This document shows positions 8,739-18,008 of a DNA stretch of 64,000 nucleotides, one piece after another. Numbering within the stretch: position 1 is the first letter of the stretch; each line of letters starts with the position of its first letter. The stretch comes from Aquimonas sp044377145 (GTDB taxonomy: Bacteria; Pseudomonadota; Gammaproteobacteria; Xanthomonadales; Xanthomonadaceae): the NCBI RefSeq assembly GCF_044377145.1, contig NZ_JBILJQ010000003.1, positions 62,001-126,000 of the forward strand, read 5' to 3'. The notes below the pieces were generated by a model. The model saw only the letters and a list, made by a program, of their open reading frames with translations. It was not told the origin of the DNA and did no database searches. The position numbers were made by a program, and so were the translations under genes.

Positions 8739-11700
8739 TCAACGCGGACGCGCCTGGCGTTGGGTCGGTGGCACGACCGATGCGTCCGGGTCGACCCGCT
8801 GCGGCGCGAGCGGCGAGGGTTCGACGCGCGCCGGCCCGCGCTCGATCACCTCGATGTCGGGTGCATCCCAGCCGCCGCCGACCTGGTACAGGGTGCGATT
8901 CATCTGCTTCATCGGCCGCTGCAGTACCGCCTGCGCGACGGCACCCACCGCCGCACCCGCAGGCCCCGCGGTCAGCGCACCCAAGGCCGGCAGCACGCTG
9001 CCGGTGCGCGGCAGCACTTCCACCTGCAGGCTGTAGTCGCGCGCCGCCAGCCCGGTGCGGCCGCTGAGCTTGATCTCGGCCGCCGGGCCATCGATACGCA
9101 GGTTGTCGGTCATCGCATTGCCGCCCGCGAGCTGGAAGCTGCCCTCGATGGAATTGAAGGCAAGCCCGGCGCGGAAGAAGTCGCTGAAATCCAGCGCCAG
9201 CCGGCGCGGAATCTCGGCCAGGCTGAGCAGGCCGAGGAAGCGCCCGGCGCCGGGCTCAAGCTCTGGCACCCTGCCCTTGCCGACGGTGATCCGCAGCTGG
9301 CCGTCGGCGGCGGCGAAAGCGAAGTTGGCCGGGCCGCCGCGCCAGCGCAGGTCCATGTCGGCGCGGGTCTTGCCGCCCTCGACCAGCGGCGCCATGCCGA
9401 AGGCCTGCAGCATGCGGCCGAGGTCATCACCGCTGAAGCCGATGGTGAAGCGGCTTTCGCTGCCCTCAAGGCTGCGGCTCCAGTCGCCGCGGATATCGAC
9501 CGACAGATCCGCCGAGCGCGTTTGCAGGCGCTCGACCAGCTGGCCGTCCGGGCCGCGCCGGGTCAGCAGCTCAAGTCGGCCCAGATGCGCCTTGCCGAAG
9601 CGCGCGTCGTCGATCACCACATCCAGCGCGGGCATGGCGGTGGGGTCCGGCTCTGCGACGACTTTCGCTGGCGTGCCCGGTGCTTGTTCAGGGCCGGGCG
9701 GCCAGTACAGACGCTGCATGCGCACGCTGACCGGTTCGCTGAAAACCGCGGGCCAGATCACTTCGCCCTCGGCCGATGGCCCCTGCAGGCGCAGGCGACG
9801 CTGGCCATTGTCTTCGGTGTGCACCGACACCCGCTGATCGGACAGGCCGCGCTCACCCAGGCTGAGCAGGCCGGTTTCGATATCGATGTCGCCAATCCGG
9901 AGGCCATCGCCATTGCCGCCCATGGCGAGCGCGATCCAGGCCGGTGCGTCCAGGGTCGAGGTGCTGCCGCTGATGTTCAAACCCGCCGCAGGCAGCTCGC
10001 CGGACGTCTCGGCGCCGAACGCGGCGACGCCACGGAACTCGGCCGAGGTGGCACCGGTCAGGCCGCGCAGCCGCAGCAGTCGCCCGAGGCGCAGATCCAG
10101 AATGCCTTGATCGGCTGGCAGCTCGAAGCGCAGGTCCAGCGGCAGCGCGCCGTCGGCCGGCTTGCGCAGCGGCGCCGGCAAACGCAGTGCAACTCCGCGT
10201 AAATCCGAGCGCACCCGTAGCACGCTGGGCGCTGCAGCGGGTGGCTGTGGGTCGGGCACGGCATTCGCGAAAGCCGGCTGCGAATCCGCCAATGCCGCCG
10301 ACGCCGGCGCCCGTGGCAGGGATTCAGCAACTGCCTCGGGCGCTCGTGTGACTGCCTCGTCTGGCCCGGCAACCGCCTTCACCGGCACCGCAAGATCAAT
10401 CGACCAGCCGGATTCGCCGATCACATAGGGTTCGAGCCAGTGCAGCTCGGGCCGCAGCGCCAGTAGCGATTCGACGCTGAAAGCGCCGCGCAGGCTGGCC
10501 TCGAACAGATGGGCGCTGTCCGCGCTGAAGCGGCCAGAGGCCAGGCTGAGGCTGCCGGGCTGGCCGTCGAAGCGCACCCCGAGTTCATCCGCGCTGAAAC
10601 CATCGCGAGTGAAACGCAGGCGCCCGCTGGCGCCGCCGAAACGCAGGCCCCACTGAGTGTCGACCAGGTCGGCATCGACCAGATCCGCCTGGCCGTCGAG
10701 TTCGAGTTCGCCCAGCTCGCGCTTCAAGGGCGCTCGTATGGTCAGTCGAACGTCCGCGTCACCATCGATGCTGAGCCCGCGCATGGCAGTGCCGAAACGC
10801 TTCCACAGTGGGCTTTGCCGCAGCAGACCGAGCAGGCGTTCGCCGCTGGCGCCGCCTTCGAGCTCAAGCTCCAGCACCGGCTGCTTCAAATTGGCGATGC
10901 GTCCCCAGGCCCGCGTCACCGGCACCGCCAGCACGCGTGCTGACACTTCGGATTCGATCGACTGGTTCTCGAAGCCGACGTAGCCCTTAAGCCGGGTGCC
11001 CATCGGCCAGCCCGGCAGGTAATCGAACACGGTGTCGTCGACCTCGGCACGCGCGATCAGGCGGCCCTCGTTGCCCGCGAACGGCCAGTCGTCGAGGTCG
11101 CCCTGCAGCATCACGATGCCGGAGCTGAGACGGCCGTCGACAATCGAAGTCCGCAGCCACTCGACCGTCTTGGGCGGCATCTTGTTGATCACCCAGAAGC
11201 GATGGGCAGCGGTGATCGGGCCCGGGTCCACCACCGCGCGCAGATCAACGCTGGGGCGGCTGCCCTGGTCGTCGTTCCACAGCCCGCCGGCAAGAGTCAA
11301 TCCGTAGTCCGGGCCAACCACGCGCAGCGCGCTGGCTTCGACGTGAATCTTGCCATCCTCGCGCCACAGGTCGACGTGGCCGTCCAGCGCTGCCGGCAGC
11401 GGCGCAACCAGGCTGAACGGCGCGTGGACGGTGAAGTCCGGCGCGTTCAGCGTGACTGCCATCGATTCACCGCTCGCCGTGATGCCGGCCGACAGCCCGC
11501 TGAAGCCCGGGCGCGCCGCCACTGCATCGATGCCGAGGTCATGCAGCTGCGCTGACAGATCGCGCAGGCTGCCGTCGGCAAACGCCAGTTCCAGGTCTTC
11601 AACACGGCCGCGCGGCTCTGCGTGCTGCAGCCAGTCGAGCACCTCCGACTGCAGCGGGGCCAGCACCGTGAGCAGGTGGACGAAAGCGGCGAAGTCGATC

Positions 11701-12728
11701 TGATCCAGCCGCAGCACCAGGCTGTCCTCACGCCAGCGCAGATCCAGCCCTGACAGCGAGCGCTCATCGCCGGACTGCATCCGCAGCACCGGCACACTCA
11801 TCCGCCAGCCGTCGCCTTCGCGCTGAAGATGCGCGCGCAGCGACAGTTCGTCGGCCTGGGTAGCGGCCGGAGTCGGACCCTCATCCGGCCGATCAGTGCG
11901 GCGCAGCGCCAGCGAACGCACCTCGGCGACGGTGTCGACGTTGGCGATGCGTCCCTCCTCGATGCCCATCCACAGGTCGAGGTCGGCTCGGCCCTGAACC
12001 AGACCCAGCCCGACAAGGCTGCTGCCCTGCAGCCATGCCGGCAGATCGAGCTGGCGCGCGCCGAGATGCATGCGACCCGAACCCAGCGAATTGTCGAGAT
12101 CCGCCACCAGCCGCAGCGGCGGGCTGTCTTCGGCGTGTACCTGCAGCGCGAAGCGGAAGCGTCCGCCAAGGGTGCGCAGACGCGCGTCGATGCGATCGAG
12201 CCGAACGTCGAAATCGGCGTAGCGGTCCTCGATCACCAACTGGCCGTCGAACAGCTCGAGCTCGCCGATGCGCTCAAGCTGGGCCAAGGCCTGTTCGATG
12301 TTGACGCCAGCGCCGCCGTAGAACCCACGCGCCTGCCACTGGCCCTCGATGCTGCGTGCCAGCTCAAGCCGCAGCCCTTCAACGCGCAGGCTGAGCAGCG
12401 GCTGGCCGGGCAACAGACCTGCGTAGACATTGATCCGCAGCCGCGCCGAGCCGATGTCGAGGCCGCTGTCGCCGCTGCCGATGCTGAGGTCGCGCAGATC
12501 CAGCAGCGGCCCGCGCCGGCTCCAGCGTGCGCTGACCCCGCTGATGCGGACCGGCTGGCCGATCCGCTGCTCAAGCCAGGCGGCAACCTTGTCCGGATGG
12601 CGTTCGATCAGCGGCAGCAGCTGGCTGGCGACGGCCACGGTGACCGCGGCCAGAATGAGCAGCACCGCCGCCGACAGCGCGATCCATCGGCGCAGGCGCC
12701 GCAGGCCGCGGCGCAGCGGATGGCTCAC
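8739..12728 (-). CDS. yhdP: YhdP family AsmA-like phospholipid transport protein
   Basis: 1329 residues. One N-terminal membrane helix (WIALSAAVLLILAAVTVAVASQLL) anchors a very long periplasmic part built of repeating beta-rich DUF3971/AsmA-like segments, ending in a conserved C-terminal stretch with DLRWRGGPANFAFAAADGQL and RTGLAARDYSLQVEVLPRTG. In E. coli, YhdP with TamB and YdbH forms bridge-like conduits for phospholipids to the outer membrane. The Pro/Ala-rich stretch after residue about 780 is a likely linker. The start is GTG, and it overlaps the rng stop by four bases (GTGA), so translation is probably coupled. Confidence 0.93.
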   Translation of the reverse strand: MSHPLRRGLRRLRRWIALSAAVLLILAAVTVAVASQLLPLIERHPDKVAAWLEQRIGQPVRISGVSARWSRRGPLLDLRDLSIGSGDSGLDIGSARLRINVYAGLLPGQPLLSLRVEGLRLELARSIEGQWQARGFYGGAGVNIEQALAQLERIGELELFDGQLVIEDRYADFDVRLDRIDARLRTLGGRFRFALQVHAEDSPPLRLVADLDNSLGSGRMHLGARQLDLPAWLQGSSLVGLGLVQGRADLDLWMGIEEGRIANVDTVAEVRSLALRRTDRPDEGPTPAATQADELSLRAHLQREGDGWRMSVPVLRMQSGDERSLSGLDLRWREDSLVLRLDQIDFAAFVHLLTVLAPLQSEVLDWLQHAEPRGRVEDLELAFADGSLRDLSAQLHDLGIDAVAARPGFSGLSAGITASGESMAVTLNAPDFTVHAPFSLVAPLPAALDGHVDLWREDGKIHVEASALRVVGPDYGLTLAGGLWNDDQGSRPSVDLRAVVDPGPITAAHRFWVINKMPPKTVEWLRTSIVDGRLSSGIVMLQGDLDDWPFAGNEGRLIARAEVDDTVFDYLPGWPMGTRLKGYVGFENQSIESEVSARVLAVPVTRAWGRIANLKQPVLELELEGGASGERLLGLLRQSPLWKRFGTAMRGLSIDGDADVRLTIRAPLKRELGELELDGQADLVDADLVDTQWGLRFGGASGRLRFTRDGFSADELGVRFDGQPGSLSLASGRFSADSAHLFEASLRGAFSVESLLALRPELHWLEPYVIGESGWSIDLAVPVKAVAGPDEAVTRAPEAVAESLPRAPASAALADSQPAFANAVPDPQPPAAAPSVLRVRSDLRGVALRLPAPLRKPADGALPLDLRFELPADQGILDLRLGRLLRLRGLTGATSAEFRGVAAFGAETSGELPAAGLNISGSTSTLDAPAWIALAMGGNGDGLRIGDIDIETGLLSLGERGLSDQRVSVHTEDNGQRRLRLQGPSAEGEVIWPAVFSEPVSVRMQRLYWPPGPEQAPGTPAKVVAEPDPTAMPALDVVIDDARFGKAHLGRLELLTRRGPDGQLVERLQTRSADLSVDIRGDWSRSLEGSESRFTIGFSGDDLGRMLQAFGMAPLVEGGKTRADMDLRWRGGPANFAFAAADGQLRITVGKGRVPELEPGAGRFLGLLSLAEIPRRLALDFSDFFRAGLAFNSIEGSFQLAGGNAMTDNLRIDGPAAEIKLSGRTGLAARDYSLQVEVLPRTGSVLPALGALTAGPAGAAVGAVAQAVLQRPMKQMNRTLYQVGGGWDAPDIEVIERGPARVEPSPLAPQRVDPDASVVPPTQRQARPR

Positions 12729-14212
12729 AGAAGGACCACGTCGTACTGCTCCTGACTGTAGTTTTCATCGGCCTGGAAGCGGATCGACTTGCCGATGAAT
12801 TCCTCCAGCTCGGCCACGCCGCTGGACTCCTCTTCCAGAATCCGCGCCACCACCTTGGGCGAGGCCAGCACCAGCAGTTTGCGCGCCTCGAACTGGCGCA
12901 CCGCGCGGGTGATCTCGCGGAAAATCTCGTAAGTCACGGTCTCGGCGGTCTTCTGGGTGCCGCGCCCACTACAGCTCTGGCACGGCTCGCACAGCTGCCG
13001 CTCCAAGCTGTCGATGGTGCGTTTGCGGGTCATCTCGACCAGGCCCAGCGGCGAGAACTCGTACACCGTGGTCTTGGCATGATCACGCGCCAGCGCTTTC
13101 TCCAGCTGGCGCAGCACCTGGCGGCGGTGCTCGGGGTCGGTCATGTCGATGAAATCGATGATGATGATCCCGCCCAGATTGCGCAGCCGCAGCTGGCGCG
13201 CGACCGCCTGTGCGGCCTCCAGGTTCGTGCGGTAGACGGTTTCCTCCAGGTTCCGGCTGCCCAGGAAGGCGCCGGTGTTGACGTCGACCGTGGTCATCGC
13301 CTCGGTCTGATCGATCACCAGATAGCCGCCGGATTTCAGCGGCACCTCCTTCTGCATCGCGCGCTGGATCTCGTCCTCGACGCCATACAGGTCAAAGATC
13401 GGGCGTTCGCCGGGGTAGTGCTCGATCCGCTCGACCAGTTCGGGCATGAACTGTCCGGCGAAGCGCAATATCCGCTCGAAGGTTTCGCGCGAATCCACGC
13501 GGACCTTTTCGACCTCGCCGTGCAGCAGATCCCGCAGGGCGCGCAGCGGCAGCGACAGGTCTTCGTAGATGCAGCTGCCGACCTTCGCCTGCGCCGAACC
13601 GGCCTGGATCGCGTCCCACAGCTTGCCGAGATAGGCCAGATCATCCGCCAGCGCCTCGGCCGACTGGCCGTCGGCATTGGTGCGAACGATGTAGCCCATG
13701 CCATTGCCGCCGCTGTGCTCGCCGATGGTGGACTTCAGGCGCGCACGCTCGGCCTCGTCCTCGATCCGCGCCGACACGCCCAGCACCTTGCTGTAGGGCA
13801 GCAGCACCAGATAACGCGAAGGAATGCTGAGCTGCGAGGTCAATCGGGCACCCTTGCTGCCGATCGGGTCCTTGACCACCTGCACCACGATCTCCTGGCC
13901 TTCACGGACCAACTCGGAGATGGGCGGCGTGGGCGAGGCAATCGCCGGCTCGTCGCCCTCCGGCGGCAGCGGCGTGGGCGTCGGCAGCCGGATGATGTCG
14001 GAGGCGTGCAGAAACGCCGCGCGCTGAAGGCCCACTTCGACGAAGGCGGCCTGCATGCCAGGCATCACCCGGATCACCTTGCCCTTGTAGATGTTCCCCA
14101 CGTAGCCGCGACGCGAGGCCCGCTCGATGTGGACCTCCTGCAGCATGCCGTTTTCGACCACCGCCACGCGGGTTTCGCGCGGGGTGACGTTGATCAGGAT
14201 TTCTTCAGACAA
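12725..14212 (-). CDS. rng: Ribonuclease G
   Basis: About 495 residues from a TTG start, close to the 489 of E. coli RNase G. The N-terminus MSEEILINVTPRETRVAVVENG and VHIERASRRGYVGNIYKGKV are typical; an S1 domain follows (to about residue 130). The catalytic DNase I-like part has the metal-binding residues in TTVDVNTGAFLG and IIIIDFIDMTDPEHR, and the Zn-link CEPCQSCSGRG. The endonuclease matures the 16S rRNA 5' end and initiates decay of some mRNAs. I chose TTG 14212 from homology, because upstream codons are not family-like. It is first in rng-yhdP-tldD; unlike in E. coli, maf is not next to it but at 51.9 kb. Confidence 0.96.
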   Translation of the reverse strand: MSEEILINVTPRETRVAVVENGMLQEVHIERASRRGYVGNIYKGKVIRVMPGMQAAFVEVGLQRAAFLHASDIIRLPTPTPLPPEGDEPAIASPTPPISELVREGQEIVVQVVKDPIGSKGARLTSQLSIPSRYLVLLPYSKVLGVSARIEDEAERARLKSTIGEHSGGNGMGYIVRTNADGQSAEALADDLAYLGKLWDAIQAGSAQAKVGSCIYEDLSLPLRALRDLLHGEVEKVRVDSRETFERILRFAGQFMPELVERIEHYPGERPIFDLYGVEDEIQRAMQKEVPLKSGGYLVIDQTEAMTTVDVNTGAFLGSRNLEETVYRTNLEAAQAVARQLRLRNLGGIIIIDFIDMTDPEHRRQVLRQLEKALARDHAKTTVYEFSPLGLVEMTRKRTIDSLERQLCEPCQSCSGRGTQKTAETVTYEIFREITRAVRQFEARKLLVLASPKVVARILEEESSGVAELEEFIGKSIRFQADENYSQEQYDVVLL

Positions 14213-14327
14213 GAGAACCGCCAAACCGGAGCCAGAGCGCTGCAACTTATAGCCGACCGCGCCTGAACCGGCCAGCGTTGCAATGCACGAACGACCGCTG
14301 CAGACATCCAACAAGCTGCGACGGGCT

Positions 14328-15371
14328 TCAAACCGCGTTGGCGCTGACGCCCTGCATCCGACGCCGGTGGCGAACCGAGGACCATACCGACAGCCCGATC
14401 AGAACCACTCCAGCGAGCCCGGTGATGACCTCGGGCACGTGGTGGACCGTGCTCACCAACATCAGCACCGCCAGGATTCCGATCGCGTAGTGGGCGCCGT
14501 GCTCCAGATAAATGAAGTTGTCCAAGGTGCCGCGGTTGACCAGATGCACCGTCATCGAGCGCACGAACATCGCGCCGATCGCCAGGCCCAGCATGATGAT
14601 CACCACATCCTGGGTGATCGCGAACGCACCGATCACGCCGTCAAACGAGAACGAGGCGTCGAGCACTTCCAGATAAATGAAGCCCGCAGCGCCCGAGCGC
14701 CGCACCGTCTGCACTGCGGCATCGCCGGCTTCGGCGTCCTCGAAAAACACGTCCAGCGAGCCGATCGCCACGTACAGCAGGATGCCCCAGCCGCCTGCGA
14801 TCACTGCATCCATGCGCGCTGATTCCGGCAGCAGGTAGTGCAGCAACAGCAGGGCCAGCAGAGCCAGGCCGACATTCACCGAATCGGCGCGGCCGACCGA
14901 GGCGAGCCGACTCTCGACGGCGGTGAACCAGTGGGTGTGCTTGTCTGCATCGATCAGAAAATTCAGGAACACCAGCAGCAGGAACATGCCGCCAAAGGCC
15001 GCGATCGGCACATGGCTTTCCATCAGGTGCCGCGAGTACTCCGCAGGCGTATCGATCGCCATGTCGATGACTTCAAGCGTGCCGAGGCCCGTCGCCACCG
15101 CGACGATCACGATCGGAAACACCAGCCGCATGCCGAACACCGCGATCAGGATGCCGACCGTCAAGAACATCTGACGCCACCACTCATCCATGTCCTTCAA
15201 CACGCGGGCATTCACCACCGCGTTGTCGAACGAAAGGCTGACCTCCAGGATGCCGAGCATCACCGTTACCGCAAGCGCCACCCACACACCCGCCGGCGTA
15301 TGCGTTCCCCACCAGGCCGCCAGCCCGAGACAGATCGCGGTGACGAGGAAGGAGTAGCGGAAATCTCTCAT
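14328..15371 (-). CDS. DUF475 (TerC-like) integral membrane protein
   Basis: About 347 residues with 8-9 hydrophobic helices. The family signature EVSLSFDNAVVNARVL (after the second helix) and its second-half counterpart EVLDASFSFDGVIGAFAIT mark the TerC/DUF475 fold, whose paired acidic and Asn residues in the membrane suggest metal-ion transport. TerC relatives are linked to tellurite resistance and manganese efflux; the DUF475 branch lacks an assigned substrate. A cytoplasmic loop between the halves contains DADKHTHWF. The start is ATG 15371; a TAGAAT box lies 27 bases upstream. Confidence 0.88.
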   Translation of the reverse strand: MRDFRYSFLVTAICLGLAAWWGTHTPAGVWVALAVTVMLGILEVSLSFDNAVVNARVLKDMDEWWRQMFLTVGILIAVFGMRLVFPIVIVAVATGLGTLEVIDMAIDTPAEYSRHLMESHVPIAAFGGMFLLLVFLNFLIDADKHTHWFTAVESRLASVGRADSVNVGLALLALLLLHYLLPESARMDAVIAGGWGILLYVAIGSLDVFFEDAEAGDAAVQTVRRSGAAGFIYLEVLDASFSFDGVIGAFAITQDVVIIMLGLAIGAMFVRSMTVHLVNRGTLDNFIYLEHGAHYAIGILAVLMLVSTVHHVPEVITGLAGVVLIGLSVWSSVRHRRRMQGVSANAV

Positions 15372-15398
15372 GCGTTCGGCATCCGGCAGGGGTCGCAC

Positions 15399-15404
15399 AT
15401 TCTA
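15399..15404 (-). promoter_or_regulatory. Candidate -10 of the DUF475 gene
   Basis: TAGAAT on the minus strand, 27 bases before the ATG, predicts a leader of about 21 bases. No clear -35 is seen. The rest of the 246-bp gap to the next gene shows no other feature I can support. Confidence 0.35.
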
Positions 15405-15617
15405 GAGGGTTTCATCGGCGGCACCATCGGCCGCCCGAGGCGGGCTTGACGCCCGGCCCGCAGCAGCCGGCGGAACCACTTTGCAATCGGCAGCTCCGCT
15501 ATCGGCTTGAAGCACTCAGGCACATCACCTGCGCTCCTCAGGGCTGTTGCATTCCGGGCCTGAGACGGCCGTAGCAGTTGAGTGGCAGTTGAACCGCGCG
15601 ACCGACTGGACAATTCC

Positions 15618-16058
15618 TCACGTAGCGCTCGGCCGCACGAACACCGCCCTCGCGTCCTCATGCCCCACCGGCATCGACGTATGTTCATGCACGATCTTCC
15701 AGGCATCGCCGTCGAAGCGAAGCGCCCAGGTCAATCGATTCTGCATGGCCCTCAGCTCCCGGTCGTCGGGATCAATCGCGGCGTATCTGAACACTGCACT
15801 GGCGACCAGCAGCGGTGGGGCGCCGCGGACTTGCACGTCCTCTGCGGTCACGCGGACGCGGTCGTCGCCGAGTGTTGAGAGCCAGCCGTGCAGGCAGGCT
15901 CGCCATGCGTCGGCGCCTTCGTAGGACCAGACATTCCAGGCGTCGAAGACACGTGCGTCCGGGTCGTACAGGCGCGTCAGCGCTTCGACGTCGCGGTCGA
16001 ACACGGCCCGGCGGTAGGACTCGATGACGGCGCCGGCGACTTGGTGGCTTTCGTTCAC
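15618..16058 (-). CDS. NTF2-like (SnoaL/DUF4440-type) protein
   Basis: 146 residues from a GTG start with AGGAG 7 bases upstream. The N-terminal helices (VIESYRRAVFDRDVEALTRLY) and the strand pattern DARVFDAWNVWSYEG, VRVTAEDVQVRG, LLVASAVFRYAAID, LTWALRFDGDAWKIVHEHTSMP describe a cone-shaped NTF2 fold. The final WKIVHEHTS is typical of DUF4440/SnoaL_3 proteins, which include ketosteroid isomerase-like enzymes and binding proteins. No catalytic assignment is possible. It lies 68 bases downstream of the GST gene on the same strand and may be co-transcribed. Confidence 0.8.
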   Translation of the reverse strand: MNESHQVAGAVIESYRRAVFDRDVEALTRLYDPDARVFDAWNVWSYEGADAWRACLHGWLSTLGDDRVRVTAEDVQVRGAPPLLVASAVFRYAAIDPDDRELRAMQNRLTWALRFDGDAWKIVHEHTSMPVGHEDARAVFVRPSAT

Positions 16059-16125
16059 TGCATTTCTCCTGAGTGATGTTGGCGCCGCTACGAGCGTATC
16101 TGGGTGGGATCGGAGACTCTGCGGA

Positions 16126-16800
16126 TCATTCGCGGCTGGCGTGGGGTGGGTCTTGCTGCAATCCGCCGGTGAACACCGCCAGCTGATCGGCGAAGGCGCG
16201 TTGGAAGGCTGGGCGGGCTTCACCGCGGGCGACGTAGGCGGCGAGGTTCGGGAATTCGTTGAGCAGGTTGGATCCGCCCAGTCGACGCAGGACGGTCACC
16301 ATCATCAAGTCACCGGCGCTGAATTCGCCGTCGAGCCACTCAGCGTCGCCGAGGTGGCCGGCGAGATCGTTCAAACGCAGCCGAATGCGGCTTTCGAGCA
16401 TCGGCAGACGTTCGGCATACCAAGATGTGCCCTGTTCGGTCAGCCGAGCGGATTCGCGTTCGAGAACGGGCGGTTCCACGGTGCTCAGTGCGGCGGACAT
16501 CCAGCTGATGGCGCGGGCGCGAGCGTTGGAATCCTGCGGCAGCAGCCCGACGTGGCGATCGGCGATGTGAAACACGATGGCGCCGGATTCGAACAGGGCG
16601 AGGTCGCCTTGCTCGAAGGTCGGGATCTGGCCGAAGGGATGCAGCCGCCGATGCGCGGGCTCCTTCATGGCGGTGAAGGACAGAAGCCGAACTTCGTAGG
16701 GCTGGCCGACTTCTTCCAGCGCCCAGCGCACCGGCATGTCGCGCGCCAGACCCCTGCCCCGATCAGGCGAACGCGCAAAGGCCGTGAGGGTGATGGTCAT
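16126..16800 (-). CDS. Glutathione S-transferase family protein
   Basis: 224 residues. The N-terminal thioredoxin-like domain contains RDMPVRWALEEVGQPYEV, the cis-Pro segment HPFGQIPTFEQGDLALFESGAIVFHIAD with the glutathione-gamma-glutamyl binding ES, and an all-helical C-terminal domain with DGEFSAGDLMMVTVLRRL. This resembles proteobacterial beta/nu-like GSTs used in detoxification or thiol chemistry; the substrate is unknown. A clear GGAG lies 7 bases before the ATG. The NTF2-like gene follows on the same strand. Confidence 0.88.
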   Translation of the reverse strand: MTITLTAFARSPDRGRGLARDMPVRWALEEVGQPYEVRLLSFTAMKEPAHRRLHPFGQIPTFEQGDLALFESGAIVFHIADRHVGLLPQDSNARARAISWMSAALSTVEPPVLERESARLTEQGTSWYAERLPMLESRIRLRLNDLAGHLGDAEWLDGEFSAGDLMMVTVLRRLGGSNLLNEFPNLAAYVARGEARPAFQRAFADQLAVFTGGLQQDPPHASRE

Positions 16801-17177
16801 CGTGGAGCTCCGCTGCCTTGGGCCTGATCAAACGCTTGATCGACGCTGGCTGCGGTGCGCAGCGCAGGGCCTTCGTGCGCGGGTGCGCCAGTTGGTGTGT
16901 TCCGCGCGATCATTGAAGTTGATCGAATGAAGCGGGTCGAATCAGACATCGAATCCGGTGATGCGCCCGCCGATGAGTCAGGTGCGTCTTGCAGATGGCG
17001 ACTTCGGTAGTGCGGGCTTTTTGCAGCGTGGGCGCTGCGGCGCGGTGCGACCAATCTGCTCGGGCTCGCACCGCCGGCTCAGCGCGCAGCCAAGCCAGCA
17101 CATCCGCGCGGGAACATTCCACACAGCCGCGCTGCGTCGGCTCTCGGTTGCGCATCAGTCGACTGTTTTGCACCGTA
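16801..17177. other. Intergenic stretch, no gene recognised
   Basis: About 377 bases between the GST start and the ssb terminator. Reading frames here are short, arginine-rich and lack start signals. I see no tRNA, repeat or convincing promoter other than the GGAG before the GST gene. Confidence 0.6.
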
Positions 17178-17221
17178 CCGAAGAACAAAAACGAAAGAGC
17201 CCTGTGATTCACAGGGCTCTT
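17178..17221 (-). terminator. Intrinsic terminator of ssb
   Basis: A perfect 12-bp stem (AAGAGCCCTGTG and its complement at 17195-17206 and 17210-17221) closes a 3-base loop. On the minus strand it is followed by TCGTTTTTGTTCTT, a T-rich tract. It lies 33 bases after the ssb stop. This is the clearest rho-independent terminator in the window. Confidence 0.9.
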
Positions 17222-17254
17222 CGGGTGCTTCTCGACCAGCAGATGAGGGGTTCG

Positions 17255-17806
17255 CTAGAACGGAATCTCATCGTCCTCGAAGTTGTCCATCGGCGGCGGC
17301 TGACGGCTGGGCGCGGGTGCGCCACCGGCCGGGCCGCGCGGCGCGCGTTGCCCAGTCTCGCCACCGCCACCACCACCACGACTGTATCCACCGCCGCCGG
17401 ATTCGCGTCCGCCTCCTTCGCTGCGCATGCCACCGCCACCACCTCCCGATGCACCACCCTCACCGGCCTGCCCGGCGCCGAGCATCTGCATTTCGTTGGC
17501 GACGATATCGGTGCTGTAGCGCTCGATGCCGTCTTTGTCGGTGTACTTGTCGGTGCGCAGGCTGCCTTCGATGTAGACCTGCCGGCCCTTGCGCAGGTAC
17601 TCGGCGGCGATCTCGGCCAGGCGGCCGAACATCTTCACGCGGTGCCACTCGGTGCGTTCCTGCATCTGGCCGGTGTTCTTGTCCTTCCAGCTTTCGTTGG
17701 TGGCAAGACGGAGCGTGGTGACGGCCGAGCCGGCCGTGGTGTAGCGGGTTTCGGGGTCGGCACCCATCGTGCCGACGATGATGACCTTGTTGATGCCACG
17801 GGCCAT
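17255..17806 (-). CDS. ssb: Single-stranded DNA-binding protein
   Basis: 183 residues. The OB-fold (about 1-110) starts MARGINKVIIVGTMGADPE and contains WHRVKMFGRLAEIAAEYLRKG and VYIEGSLRTDKYTDKDG. A glycine/arginine-rich disordered linker (about 112-165) leads to the acidic tip MDNFEDDEIPF, the conserved docking site for replication and repair partners. GAGGATC is 9 bases before the ATG. A strong terminator follows. Upstream, a TATACT box and a palindrome sit in the leader. It is divergent from ispB. Confidence 0.98.
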   Translation of the reverse strand: MARGINKVIIVGTMGADPETRYTTAGSAVTTLRLATNESWKDKNTGQMQERTEWHRVKMFGRLAEIAAEYLRKGRQVYIEGSLRTDKYTDKDGIERYSTDIVANEMQMLGAGQAGEGGASGGGGGGMRSEGGGRESGGGGYSRGGGGGGETGQRAPRGPAGGAPAPSRQPPPMDNFEDDEIPF

Positions 17807-17860
17807 GCGCTTTGATCCTCGTCTAGGCGGTGAGGCCGCTTGCGGCCAGAAGTTTGGTCA

Positions 17861-17890
17861 GGTCGCCCTGGGCGACCGTGGCGCGCAGTA
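17861..17890 (-). promoter_or_regulatory. Candidate ssb promoter with palindrome at the transcript start
   Basis: TATACT (17885-17890, minus strand) is a good -10. Immediately downstream the 17-base palindrome GGTCGCCCTGGGCGACC (17861-17877) falls at about +1 to +17 and could be an operator or a leader hairpin. About 54 bases separate it from the ssb ATG. No LexA-like box is recognised. Confidence 0.45.
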
Positions 17891-17996
17891 TAGCGGCACC
17901 GGTGCGAGGCGCTTCAGCAGGTAAACCTCGCGGGCTCGGGTAGGAGATCTGCTCGATTCGCGGCATCGCTCACCCGGAGGCCGCGACAGCCGCCGC

Positions 17997-18008
17997 TATA
18001 ATCGCGGC
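17997..18008 (+). promoter_or_regulatory. -10 element 6 bases before the ispB ATG (leaderless promoter candidate)
   Basis: Consensus TATAAT (17997-18002) is followed by CGCGGC and then the ATG. With the usual 6-7 base spacing, transcription would begin at or beside the A of the ATG. No Shine-Dalgarno is possible downstream; a GGAGG at 17976-17980 is too far away. Confidence 0.6.

Noticed and set aside
17195..17221. CRP-like TGTGA...TCACA inside the ssb terminator
   Set aside because: The half-sites are separated by one base rather than six, and the sequence is fully explained as a terminator stem.
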